Made by a program: the position numbers and the translations under genes. A DNA stretch of 64,000 nucleotides, from NCBI GenBank assembly GCA_008921705.1, contig VFFE01006711.1, forward strand, positions 131,172 to 195,171, in the 5' to 3' direction. Shown piece by piece: positions 38,220 through 51,038 of this stretch. The stretch's first letter is position 1. Every line of letters starts with the position of its first letter. The notes beneath the pieces were generated by a model. It ran no database searches. It had not been told where the DNA came from and saw only the letters and a program-made list of their open reading frames with translations. The DNA comes from Burhinus oedicnemus (Eukaryota > Chordata > Aves > Charadriiformes > Burhinidae).

Positions 38220-40150
38220 AACACCACTGAGCTTGCTAGTTTTAGTCTTGAGAAGGCTCTGCCTGCAAATGCTGTGTGAGAAGCTGCAGTCTCTGTTACA
38301 GCTGCATTTATTATATCTGTTTCCAAGAGAATTTTCTCTTTTATTTGCTTATTTTTGGCTGCTCTGTGAAACACCCCCTCTTCCTAACACCCCAGAGAAA
38401 TTTAAACCCCTGAAGAACAACATCGAAGCATAACTCTGCCTACTGCATAACTCTGAGAAAACAGTCTGTGTAGAGACAACTCAGCTCCTTGTAGCTCATG
38501 CGTATTTTGTATTCTTATATCCTCTGTTTCATTAAGAGGAGTCATTAACATGAAATAGAATCTTTGTTTATTCAGAGCTCCTCTGTTCCCCCTTTTTATT
38601 CTTCCACCTACAGCTCTAAGTGATGCCCTGACATCCACACTTGTGATGAAAGAGATTGTAACGTCTCTCTGTGGAGGAAGATATCAGATGGGGGATGAGC
38701 AGATAAACTCAAACCTTTAAAATGAGAGGTGACTGGAGTTTTCATATCTTAAAAAAACTAACAAACCAAAAAAAAAAGAGGAAAAAGGGATCTGTAATTC
38801 TGTACCTCATTAAAAGGTTGTAAGGACACATTTGGGCTGGGCAGGCTTTAGTGATGGGCTACTGTAAAACTGTCACCTCTAATAATTGCTATAATTTGGG
38901 TATTTTATCACATATCTGTTTGCATAATCCAGGTAAGTGAAAGTGGTATACTGAGGAAAGCATAATCCACTCAGCGAGCCAACTGTATGTTACGCGTCTG
39001 ATGGAAACATAAAAGAATCCACACTGCGTACAACCCCAAGGCACTGCAGTTCTGCACTGTAGCAACAATTTTCATGCTTTTTATTATTTCTCTGACAGGT
39101 TCTTGAGATTGTGCTGTTAAATGTACTGTGACAGAAAAATGCATGAAAGTTATCAAGGTGCTTAGTAATTCTGGAACTGTGCTCTGAAAATACCCTGATT
39201 ACTAGGAAGGAGTATTCTAAGCAATATTAGTTCAGCAGGGTAATACAGAAACAGCGAGTTAACATACATAGATTATTGCTGATAGCACAGTGTTTACTAA
39301 TGTAGTTGGCATCAGGGGAAGAGAATGCAATAGATGCTATTTATAAGAGTTGGATAAATGCCTTATCTAAATACTTCTGAGTTTATTTTTGTGATACTTG
39401 GTGATTTTCAGCATACGTTCCTATGGTGGAATTTGTTTGGCAAAGATGCTGGTTTGTAGTGAATACAAATGTGAACACAACTGGTGAATCAGTCATATTG
39501 GGAATTACTTTACTTTTTTTCTTGCCTTTTTAAAGTGGTCCAGTCATCCAGTCAAAGTTCAACAGTGATACCTTGTGACTTGCCAATCCAAACATTCATG
39601 ACCAGTAATTGCAAAAAACCTAGTCATAGTGCATATAGTTCAACATGGCCAAAATATAAAAGCAGAAATTGCTCATTAAAAGCTAGATTTTTATTCTGGT
39701 CTTCGGATCAAGACATGCCTTCAATGAGAAATTATTTTCTGGAAGTCAGTAAGTCAAGGTATCACGATTAGAGCTGGCCCTAAAAAATAAAAATAAAGGT
39801 TAAATAGCTCATTAAAATATCTGCAAAATATAATATTTTTTTAATCAAAATGAGACATTTTCTGAAAAGATTCTCAGCTAATTCTAATCATAACCTAACC
39901 TTGAAAAACTTAGGGAGGAAAAAAAAGAATTAAAGACAGATAATAAAAGTTGCTTAAAACTAGCATAAAATGAGCAATAGAAAAGCCCAACTGGTAAATT
40001 ATATCAGCAAGTTATAATCATTAACTGTATCAGTGCTATTGATTTTCATTTTTAATTTTTACTTATTTGGGTGTTGCACCCAGACAAGCAAGTAGGAGAA
40101 ATACAAAAGAAATACCACTCCATACTTCAAGAAGATTAGAGATCTTAAAT

Positions 40151-40556
40151 GATGAGAAGTCTGGAGCACCACCTCTCCTATGAAGACAGGCTGAGAGAGC
40201 TGGGGTTGTTCAGCCTGGAGAAAAGAAGGCTCTGAGGAGACCTTATAGCAGCCTTCCAGTACTTAAAGGGGGCTTACAAGAAAAATGGAGAGACTCTTTA
40301 CTGGTGCAAGGACTGTAGTGATAAGACAAGGGGTAACAGTTTTAAACTGAAAGAGGGTAGATTTATATTAGATATAAGGAAGAAATTCTTTACTATGAGG
40401 GTGGTGAGACACTTGCCCCATCCCTGGAAGTGTTCAAGGTCAGGATAGATGGGGCTTTCAAGAACTGGACCTAGTGAAAGATGTCCCTGCCCCTGCAGGG
40501 GGTCAGACTAGATTATCTTTAAAGGTCCCTTCCAACCCAAACCATTTTATGATTCC
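40151..40556 (+). mobile_element. CR1 LINE 3'-end fragment, about 0.4 kb
   Basis: Begins near GTCTGGAGCACCACCTCTCC, within the last 150 codons of CR1 ORF2, and passes through GACAGGCTGAGAGAGCTGGG, GTTTTAAACTGAAAGAGGG and GGTGGTGAGACACTTGCCCC. It ends in the tail TGCAGGGGGTCAGACTAG, CCCTTCCAACCCAAACCATT. About 25 bp is missing at the LPREVVDAP segment compared with the 17340-17400 region. Same subfamily group as the copy ending at 17545. Confidence 0.92.
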
Positions 40557-43500
40557 AAGATGACTGTCTTAACTGGACAAAAAATACAGCTCAGGGCTTT
40601 CACGCACTGCACAGGTATAACGGGCTGAGTAGGAGCAAAACCATTTCATAGTAGACCTCATTTCCAGTAGGGTCATGTGTCCATGATGTTTATGATTCCT
40701 TGAAGACATTCCAGGAGATATGTCAGTTTGGGAAGAGGTGTTGCTATGTCTTTACTCTGATTATCTTGTTTTTTTCTGAGAAGGAGAAGAAAATGGACGC
40801 AAACATTGTAAAAAAGCAGTCAGCTAACCTTTCCCCTCACACAATACAAAGATATGCACGCACACTGAAAGGCAGAAAAAGATAAACTGGTAAGCAGCTG
40901 GGAGGACAGGTGAGTAGGTAGGGCTATATTTGTGTTTCTTTTATGAGCAATAGCAAAGAAAGTTAATCTTCAGAGTAGAATTATAGAGTAGATTTCTTTT
41001 CTTTTCCAAAGGAGGCTAGAGACTGTATTTTAAAAACTCTGTGTTCATTGGAGCAGCTGAAAGAGCTGAAAATCAAGGGAAAAAAGTGTCAAAGTCCTGT
41101 TAAAAACTTCATTATATTCAAGCAGTTGGAGCAAGCCAGGTGAACTGTCCCAGTGTTCTTGTCAGATCTTGGCTTGATGAGATTTGCACGCCCACCCAGG
41201 TGGGCTGAGGCAATTTAAATGACATGGTATCTGGGCTGTTTACAAATGACGCTGTGTATTGCTGAGCAAGACCTTTTAATCACTGCAGGGCAACTGCTGG
41301 AGGCTGACGGGGAAGATGCCAATCAAAGGGCATTGTGACAACCTGCCCAGAAAATCACCTGCTTGATCTAACACACAAGCCATAGCCGATGAGTTGAAGT
41401 GTACTAGAAATTTAATTAAAAATACATACCAGAGGGGCGTGTCACAGCAAGACCTATCACAGTTTTCAGGAGATCTGAATTAAGCAACTGACTGACAAGG
41501 AATAGCAAGAGTAGTGAGATTTTGCTTGATTTTTGTTTTTGTGGGGTTTTTTGTTTGTTTTTGGTTGGTTTGGGGGCTTTTTTTCCCCTCTGAATTTAAC
41601 ACCACACATTTGCTTCCAGTTGAAGTTTGCCTTTGCGAGAAAGTCAGACTGAAGGTCTGAGCCTTTATAACACAGGCTGCTATTACGTTGCTAATATTTT
41701 TAGGCAGCTTCGTGGCTGCCAGCCTAAAGATACAGGTGAGCTGCAGGCAAGCAACACTGCCAGGGACCAGAGTGAAGAGCAAATCTGCAACCGTGCCTTT
41801 CCTTGGCCCTTACCATGCTGCTGCTGCTAACATCACTGATGGTGAGTAACACATATTAGAGCACTTTGTCACCATTCAGTGCCCCTGACATTTACCATGT
41901 CCTCACCAGAAAGGTCAGTGTTACATCCTGCCCAGCCAGAGTGCAAGGAAGCATACTCTCGGTTGGCAGTGTTCACTAAAGATCCCACTGGCGTTTCAAA
42001 GGATTTAGTGAAAACCTCCGCTTACAGTTCTCAGACAGGTGGGCCCTGATGTAGCTCTATCTTTTTGCTACAAATGAAGCCTGAAATCTCTCAGATTTAT
42101 CTTGGGAATTAGGATTTTATTCCTGTCTGGTTTCCAGAGATACAAACTTGCCTGCCCCATGTGGGTCAGCAAGGGCAGAAAAAAGACACACAGCATCCTC
42201 TTTCTGTTGCTGTTAAAAGCTCATTTAGACTCTTCGGATTTATGATAAGTTTTAGTTCTTAAGAAACTGAGATCCAAAATACATATCTTTTCTTCCCTGG
42301 ACAAGGCTGAGAAAATTGCCGGAAGTGACACAGCAGAGGTTGATATCACTCTGGTCCTCCAAATCTGTAATAACCAGATCCTCTGGTCCCAGAACTCTCT
42401 TGAAAGAACTTGTTAGTCATAATCAAATCAAGATTTGTCAGAGCAGAATATAACTACTCAGTCCCAAATCCTTAGTTTGGCAGAGTTCCACCACATGAGA
42501 AGTATTCTCAACTGTATTTGATTATCACGGGAGCTCTAAAAATGGGGGTAAAATAATAACTTGAATGTTACCCTAAAAGTCATAACTGAATAGAATCTTA
42601 TCCGTTTACCTGACTGCCTCCTTGCTCCCCTTAGAGTCTTATCCTTCAGTTGTGAATAGGGAGAAGAGGTATATTCACCCGACTAAGTCTTTGGGGACTG
42701 AGAGGGTCCATTCTGATTGGTACGTAGGTTGATATGTTCTGGTTTTCCCAATTCAGCTGATTTATCTCAAAAAAATCATCCAGAGATACTTTATAAATGA
42801 GTACAGACGCCTGCAAGCTTCAACGTCTCTCCCATCATCCACTTCCCCCTGTTAAAGATCTGCAGAAGTACGCAGGCATCCATATACCAGGTTCAAAACC
42901 TTGATTTGGGGGTTACTCAGTAGCAGAAGCTTGCAGTGCTGCGCAGGACCCTGGAACGTGTCAGTCTTCAACGAACATTGGACTAGGAAACTGATTTCAC
43001 TGGATGCACCTATAAAGGGCAGCCCTTGAGAGGGTGAGGCAGTTGCCTATTAAAGTTAGCCGTGGATTTGTCTAGATCTATGTCAGGAAGGTTTCACTGC
43101 TATTTTCTGTTGTATGTTTAATGAGCAGCATACTGTGATACCAGACTTAACTTTACAGTCCTGCTTTAAATGACTTCCTGGCCTCCTCCGGAGCATACTG
43201 ACTGGGCAACAGCACTAAAAGATGCCAGAAACATGCGTCTTAACACAGTGGGAAACCACGATGCTATTAGGCTGTACCAGCAGAGAAGCAGTAAATCAGG
43301 CAGGTTTGGTCCATTATATCAGGGTGCTGAGTTCGTAGGCTGTAAGTAAAGGATACCTTCTTCCTTCTCTCCCTTCAAACCAGTATGATGTCTTAAGTTT
43401 CCTGCAATATACGAAAAAGAAGTGTAGGTCAGGAGGACTATCTTAAAATCAGGGTCTAATCCTGGTAACTGAATTTTATCCACTTTTAAATTAGATCCTC

Positions 43501-44389
43501 ATTTTAAGACATTCCTCCCATCCAACATTACCAGCAGTAGATACCTACCTCCCTGAGAATTCATATCCATCTACTTCAGAGTTTTAGCCAAGTTTCCTCT
43601 CTGGAGCTTCCCACAGAGAGCTGTGGTGTTACTGCAGCGGGGGAGAAGGCTTGGTTTGCTACTGTGCTCGAAGCTGTGGGGTATGTCGACATCATGGGGT
43701 GGAAGGCTGTGAATAATCCTGCCCTAGGGCTGTAAAAAATGATGGTAAGAGTAGAAGTGACTCCCCGTGGCCTGGAAGTCACACCACTACCCCCATTTAC
43801 CTACTCATCTATTTTAGCATTAGCAGCAACAGCCACCTGTTTTTCTGGGTCAGTGTTGTAAGGTGGCACAACTAGGAAAAGTTGAATTTTACTCACTGCA
43901 CTGCTGTTTTCCATCGGTTCTAGAGAAGAGGTGAGAAACTGAGTAAAGCATACCATAGGATGGATTTGGCCCAGCGGCTGCCAGTTGAATTGCACAGAAT
44001 TGTATCATTTCATCTAATTGGACAATGTGGGAAAGAATAGTGCAGAGATGTAGCAGAGAAAATCTAATTAGATTATTGTCAGGGGAGGTTTATTGGCCAG
44101 ATATAAAGAAATGTAGTGCTGATTTATGCCTGTCTGGAATCTGGCCCTTTGTTTCTAAAACATGTCAGGAGAATATGGTTAAGAGATGTTAAAGCTAGAA
44201 AGCAATCTTTAAAGTATGTTCCAGGAATAGTAAAATCCGTAAAATTTCATGTAATAGGGACTGAGCTAAAGAAACCGCAAGAATTCCCTTCCACACTAAG
44301 CTCCCTGGGGCAGATTCACTGACCTCTGCAAGCAAAGAAGGAACAGAGAGTATCTGCAAAGTTCTCGTGGAGTCAATATAGTAGTAAAA

Positions 44390-44525
44390 GAAAAAGGAGC
44401 CTGAAGGACTCTCAGGCTCTATTTTTGTCTCTGCCACATAACAACTGTGAGATCTTGGTCAAATCAAGGAGGTCCCTGTGCTCTTGACTAATCAGTGGAG
44501 TTTATCTATAAAGCTGAGAACAAAA
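44390..44525 (-). repeat. MIR-like SINE remnant, antisense
   Basis: Plus-strand order GTCTCTGCCACATAACAACT, GTGAGATCTTGGTCAAATCA, then GTTTATCTATAAAGCTGAG fits a reverse-complemented MIR ('ctctgccac...ctgtgtgaccttgggcaagtca...gtttatctgtaaaatg'). Confidence 0.6.
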
Positions 44526-47500
44526 ATTTTCCTCAACCCCTATTTCTAACTTGGTCTGCTGGTCTTGTACTTTTCCATAGGTCTTGAACAAATCAGTAAC
44601 ATGCAGGGAAGGTTGCTTAAAGGTTGATTGTCAAGTACTTTTGTATCTTTGGACAAAAAGCTCCCTGCTCAGTGCTACATGTTACTATTTTTATGAATGG
44701 CAATTAGGATTTAGAATGTTATAGAAGCATCAGTGGAACCAAAAAAATAATGCTACTGAGGACTCCATGAACGTCATCCACTGTTGTTGTTTTCGTTCTG
44801 TCCTTTAAAACAAAAACAAAAACCTGCTATTTGCTAAGTTGGAATAAGCTGTCAATTTTTTAACATGAAGTGGCAGGATGTGTCCCAGAGGCAGTGGGGG
44901 AGCTGGTTTTTCATTGGCAAGATTTACGATAAGGGATTCAGATGAGTGCTGGGGCTAAAGGAAGATAAATCCCCAAAGGCAAGTTCTACCAATAATTGAA
45001 TTACAAAGCCATTATCATGTGCTGAACAGAGCAACTTTATAGCTCTATTGTGACAGGATAAAGCTTGTTAGAATATTTATGTTCATAGGACGATTTTGGC
45101 ATAAGGATCTCTGAGAATATGTTCTCTCTTCCACCTGTCTGTTGCAGCTAATTAGTCTTTCTGTGTAATTCAGTATATGTGGAGATGGAGGTGTGCTCAA
45201 ATTGGGGCTGGGAAGAAGGGATGCTGAAGGTCAGGAGACATCTCAAAATAAATAATGTTAAGCACAAAATTATCTGCAGAACGCAGCTAGAGTATAATGT
45301 CCAGAAAGAGAATCGGGACAGATTGTGGGAAGGGGAAGAGAGGGCATTGAGGCAAATTAGCCTGTTTAATGATGAGTGGTAAAAGTGGATTTTCCAAGCG
45401 ATGTGTCACTTTTCTGTTTGGTATTGCACTGCAGCCACTTCTAACCTACTCTGAATCAGTGTCAATAAGCTCAAAATGGCCAGAACTGTGTGGAGCTCAT
45501 TCTACCCACCTTAGTAGAGTCATGCTGTTATCTGTCATTTATCTGCCAACCTTTGCTGCATGAACAAATCATACCTGTTTCCCCTTAAAAGAAGGTGAGG
45601 GATGGTCATAGGAGTCTTGGTTCTGCACTTGTTCATTTCCTCCGAAACGTGGAAAAGTTGCATAACATCTCTGTCCCCATATAATGAATGAACAACATTC
45701 CCACTGGTTCTGTCTGTGAAAAGGGCATAGTAGCATTTGTGTTCTTCCAGCCTTTCATTCTGGGCCATTTACATTGAAGATTCTGTAAAATAAAGTTGTC
45801 TTTTATTGCTTAGCTTAAAAGACCTTTCATTTGGCTGCTGTGAGGAGTATGCTACAAGGAATACGTACAAAAAGTTTGCCATCAAGTTTCTAGTGCATGT
45901 AGTCCGAGATATGGTGTGACTGTGTCTGAAGTCAAGTATCCAAAACCAAAGACACCCAAAGCTACTTTCCAGAATGCACAAGCCCTTGAGATGGAGCCCT
46001 TATTTTCTGGTGCTTCAAGTTCTTTGTTTATGAAAAATGGTGGTTTGAAATTAAGTACACCAAGTGGAAGCTTTTGCTATCTTCACAATGATGCCTTTTT
46101 GCAGTTCTGAGTGGTCTGACTGCCTTGCAAGCCTCATCAGTTCCCAGCATCCATGAACAATTGTTTTTGTCCCCAGAAGTGAAAAAAGATAGAAGAGGTG
46201 GAAACCCTAGGATAACGGGGTCTCTATTGAATTTCCTTGGCTCAAAAGAGCTGACAGGCCAAGGAAGCCAAGGTTTTAGAAATGTTTCAGACAGAGAGAT
46301 GGCAAGGGGTTGGTCACTACAGAAATATGCCAAGTAGCATTTGCTGTGCAATGGGCAGTGCCAGGCTGCTTTTGTTTAGTTCAGTCTAGTTCTAAACCAG
46401 AGGATAATTTGGGGCCTTTTCCCTATGCTGCTTCTCACGGTGGGTGTAGAATCTGCATTCAGAGCAATTACTGTGCTGCAGCCACTGATATCGATTTGTG
46501 AAGCTCTCAAGTGCAGATGACTACTTAGCAGGCTTGATGATGATTAAAATTTTAGGAAGCAACTTTGTAATAGGACTGTGGGGGTCCTGCATTTTTCATG
46601 ATGTGAGCATCTTCTGTGTAAAGGCAGTGGGGTTACTGCCCTGCACTCCCCTCAGCTTTTTTAAATCCTGATTTTCCCAAAAGATTTTTTTTTTCTGGTC
46701 TTTTTTCTTCCCTCTTTTCCTTTTTCTTTTTTTCAAAACATCCAGGCAATTATACCAACAAAACACAAAAAGCTAATCGCAAAAATACAATAGGCACCAT
46801 TCAGCAGAAAGTGTTGCAAGCATCTCCCTGGTGTACTGAAGTTTCAGGGAGTATTACAGAAAGCCTGAGATTAAAGGGACAGACAAAGGGCATGCTGGCA
46901 TTTTACCATAAAGTGAAAACATAGACCGTGGCAAGAAGAAAAGTTTGTGGATGTATGAGCAGTTGGTCTTTGAGAACGGATGCTGAAAGGGAAGAATAGA
47001 ATTGAGAAACAGGAGAAGCGAGTGCTGCCAGCATAGCTAACAAAAGTGGCTCAGAATAGGGCACAGCAAAGTTTTGGACTGCTGTTTATTTTTACAGAAA
47101 TTTCTGAGAGAAATCAGTAACTGAGTGGGTCCCACAGTGTTGTTCACCTGTACCCCTGTTCTTTGCAGGGTGCTTGGTTTATAAGCTATCAAATGTGCAG
47201 CGCTTTTCCTTGTTTAATTTTTGAAGCGTACATTGACCAGGTTGCATTGACCATGTGCACAAAAGATAATGAAGTAGAGCGGGCAGTTATATCAAGTTAG
47301 AAACACTGAGTTTGAGGGTTTGATGTTATCTAGGACAAATCCAGCACGTTGTTTCCTTCTTCCATGTGTGAAGCATGTATTTATTCATCACTCTAGTTTT
47401 GGCGTAAGAACCTTCAATCCGGTCATCAGTCAGGACTAGAATTTCTTCATAATCAGTTAGGTATATTCATTTCATTTCATACTGATGCCATGGGCTTAAC

Positions 47501-48619
47501 ACTGTTACTTAACGATATTCAGGCTTGTAGAAGTGGATTGTCCACCTCAGCTTCTAAGGATGATCCTTTTTTCCCCCCAACCAAATGAAAAAGCCAAGAA
47601 AGCCTGCTAATAGTGTAGCTGCATGCTTAGTAGTGTTGTGATGGATCTGGTTGACATACTAAAAATTTAGGATTTCTGACGTGTATTCCACAGTTCCTAA
47701 CACCTTGTTTCCAGTAGATGCTTTAAGAACTGATTGTCCTATGCATGTAAAAAGGATATCTCTGTCTTTCTACAGAGTGCGTGTTCTTGGGTGCAGTGCA
47801 ACCAGGAGCATGATATTTATCTCCTGTATATTCTCATTGTGGTCAATATTGCGTTTCTGAATGTCTCCTAGGCTTTCACATGCCATACAGTAAAAAATAA
47901 AGCTGAGGTAAGCTATATAAAACACTACTCTCTCAGAGAGAAGGCGGCCCAGGACATTCTCTTTCCCTTTTACTTACCATCTGTAGTTTGTCTGTAATTC
48001 ATGTTTTTAACTGTAGGTAATAAACATATTTCAGGTCTGTTGTGTTACCTGCTTTGGGACCTTTATGTGATCACATGTAGGTGTCCAGACATCTTGTATT
48101 CAATGGAGAGAAACAGCCCTTTCTAGGATGAAGTTTGTCTTCTCATGAAGTCATATCTAACACCGTTCAGGTGAACCACAGTGCAAAACTGCCTGTTTCT
48201 CCTCGCTCCCTGCAAACAGTGTGATTAGGTCAGAGTCAAATAACTGTATAACTGGGTAAGATGAATATTACCTTATGTGGCTTTTCAGGAGGTATGGAGG
48301 GATGCCTAGAGAAATATCACAGGGCTACTATGGAGCAAGACAGCATGATACAAGAAAATGTGACATTAAAAAAATTCTGGTCAGTGAGGTCTCAGTAGAA
48401 TCCAGATGGGAGTGATATGTTTCTGGATGTCAGCTGTGTACAGCTAATATTGATTTGAGCAGATAAGTATTTGTATTTTGCCTGTCCTTTGCAACTCATA
48501 GTTCATGTTATCATTTAATATTATGGGCCTGACTATGACCTTGTGCTGTCACAAGTAAATTAAGCCTGTTATATATCAAAGCAATGGAATGTGTATTTTC
48601 TAAGGTAGGAAAAAAGATC

Positions 48620-48770
48620 TAGCAGATAGGAAGACCTGAATATGGTTCTTACCTCTACCTCAGATGTCCTGTTTGACTTTAGGAACTCCCTTACATTCTC
48701 TAGGCCTTAGTTTTCATCTTTGTCATCATATTTCGAATTTGCAGGGGTTAGGAGATAATCAAAAGAAAGG
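48620..48770 (-). repeat. MIR-like SINE remnant, antisense
   Basis: Plus-strand blocks CCTGTTTGACTTTAGGAACT, CTCTAGGCCTTAGTTTTCAT and CTTTGTCATCATATTT lie in the order of a reverse-complemented MIR ('gtgtgaccttgggcaagt', 'gcctcagtttcctcat', 'ctgtaaaatg'), followed by GGAGATAATCAAA. One of the clearer MIR-like copies in this window. Confidence 0.65.
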
Positions 48771-50973
48771 AAGCCCTTGAGTGGATGAATAATGTTTATC
48801 ACCAATCCTGTTTCAGCCACCTTTGTTCTGTTCATCCTTGGGCCAACTGATGGTTTAATTCTACCTTGAGTTGAAGCTTCTGCAGTCCCAATACTGGCTG
48901 TCATAGTGCGAGACTAAGTAATGTGCAGGTCACTACAGCTGTAGCCTTCTAACTTTCGGGGCTTGATGGGTCCAGATATTTGTACACTGCTCTTAAGACA
49001 TTTAAGAGTTTGATGTAAATTATGGCTCATATCACAGTTGCAAACAACAGTGACAATAAAATCCCATCCAGCAGTGAGACATCTCATTCTGAATTAACTG
49101 TCTTTGCCTGGGAAGATGCAATAGACATGTTTCTTGGGGTCAGAATAGCACTGTGAGGAGGAAACTCACAAAGCACCTGACTGTAGAGGCTTTAACTAGG
49201 GCAACAAGTTCTTTGCTGGATGAATACCATTGTTGTGTGTCTCTGAAGAGACAGTGTTTGAATCCATGGAATATAATCCTTGTTTCTTCGGAGAGTTCAC
49301 ATCCACATGGGGCTGTGTGAGGTCAGGAGGGGGAATACACTGACAAAGCTGTACTGTGTCTTCTGCGGTAGCCCAGTTCCAGGTGTGCTTAGAGCCCACT
49401 TGAATAAACAAGAATAAAAAGGAGATACGCCAAATTACAAGCTCAGTCCTGCATTTTTTTAGATCTGTTTGTTCTGGCATCTGTCTATTTTGAACTGAAC
49501 TGTAACTAGCAGGCCCAGCATTTTGGCCCCAAATCTGCTGATGATAGCAGGTAAAGGAAGAATGCCCTAGGAAGGTACTCCCTTCCCACACACTTGGTGA
49601 CAATTATCAGGAAGCAGAGATTTTAAATGGAAGTTGAATGTTTAGGAGAAAAAGACCTTGCCGTAAATGTTATTAAAAATGAAGAGGTGAAAGCAATGCA
49701 GTCTCAGAGTCTTTTCTGAAACTTCCAGTCCCCAGCAAAGGAGAACAAAAAAAATCCAAACCTTTTCTAGCTAGATAGTTGTTACAAATTTTGTCAAGCA
49801 AAGCTAAGCATTAATCAGGACACAAAGAGTCTTGTTATTGTTAACATTTTTATAATGGTTATTAGTTAATGCACATGATGATTAAGGGCTGGAGCTGCCT
49901 CTGATTGCAGTCAGTGGGAACTGAATTAAGGTCTAAATCGCTGTTTGAACCTCACTTTTGATTTCCTGAAAAATAATGAGGCTTTGAAGAACAGCATCTA
50001 ATTTGTCTGTCACTGGAAATGAATGTTTCTCTTTCCTGATGCATCTATTAACTTGGAGGTCAGGCAGCTAACAAGAAACTGGTTGTTTAACCCTTAGCAT
50101 TAATCTAGGATTATGACTTGGATGATAGGACCAAGACCAGAAGCAAGGCTGATTGTCAGAGATGCTCCTGAGGCGGCTGTACAATGGGAATGGCACATGC
50201 TTGCAGTCAGTACTGCCATAATTCAGACTATGCATCAAACGGCTGGCCATTTGGACTGTCCCAGGGACTTGTCAAGGCCAGCAGTGCCAGTCCAGGGGAA
50301 CCTCAACAGTGGAAGCAAAGCTTAAGTCTGTAAACCCCTTATTTGCAGTGCTCAATGTCTTTATGTTGTTGCTTGTTAATTCAGAGTGAACAGTCATTTT
50401 CTGAGTCAATATGATATTTCTTTTATTAATGGAACACTGTTTTTATTAGATCAGAAGTGATAAAATGTCTCAGGATGAAATGAGTTTTTAAAATTTCTTA
50501 ATTAATGAGGGAATATTGATCATTAAGAGTGTCAATTAAGCAAATGCGCATAAAATGTCCAATATAAAGGAACAGCTATAATTAGTATGCTGGCAAACAC
50601 TATTATACCATCAATTAAATTCGTCTGTATCCGACCCAGAACTGAAATGCATCCTTCTGACCAAACCAGGAGACACATCAAAATGTTAGGTGACGATGAG
50701 AACAGAAGCAAGTCTTTAGGTGGAAAGAAGTGAAGTAAAGGAGTCAGAAATAAAGAACTCATAAGTACAATGGCATTGATTTGATAACATGGTAGAATTT
50801 CTTTCAAATTTTCAAGTTTATTTTAGGGAAAACTCCAAAATGTTTTGAAAATTATCAGCTCTTGTGAGTATGAGTTTAGGTCCAGCTAAACAGGATCTCC
50901 TGTGGAATTAATATCTCAGACATTCATGGTATCTATTGTTTTTGACACCTTTGTATCAATCTGTCTTTTGCAG

Positions 50974-51038
50974 GTCTATGATGGGATCTGGTAGAGAGCC
51001 CGATCTCGTGCATCTGGAGGCAAAGACAGTGGATGGTC
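50974..51038 (+). CDS. SORCS1: SORCS1 exon C (VPS10 beta-propeller)
   Basis: This 65-nt exon starts with the last base of the Trp codon begun in exon B, then reads SMMGSGREPDLVHLEAKTVDG, and leaves one base (C) for the next codon. EPDLVHLEA and TVDG are signature residues of this propeller blade in SORCS1. Acceptor: pyrimidine-rich TCTGTCTTTTGCAG; donor TC|GTAAGT, a near-consensus site. The split codon joins exon D as C|AT (His), giving TVDGHAQY with no shift. No paralogous start or stop is near; the exon is too short to be visible as an open frame. Family members have SVMGSNKEPDLVHLEA-like sequence from memory, so this is a conservative match. Confidence 0.92.

Larger units (their letters stand above)
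34823..50973 (+). other. SORCS1 intron, 16.2 kb, phase 2
   Basis: Starts GTAAGA and ends CTTTTGCAG. It holds a CR1 tail (40151-40556), a 62-bp element with inverted ends (37807-37868), a short direct repeat (38177-38219), a T/G-rich stretch (41518-41588), MIR-like remnants near 44390 and 48620, and a TAAT-rich block at 50405-50550. The 151-codon minus-strand open frame at 35645-36100 has no ATG and no recognised relative. I see no host exon and nothing notable in 42000-44300 or 45000-48600. Confidence 0.8.

Noticed and set aside
41518..41588. T/G-rich stretch as a functional element
   Set aside because: It is simple low-complexity sequence of TTTTG and TTTGG blocks without a regular unit or flanking structure.
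45535..45768. 77-codon minus-strand frame as a small gene
   Set aside because: No known domain, no splice or promoter context and no recognised relative; frames of this length are common by chance in 64 kb.
49196..49603. 135-codon minus-strand frame as a gene
   Set aside because: No recognisable domain or splice context; no relative recalled.
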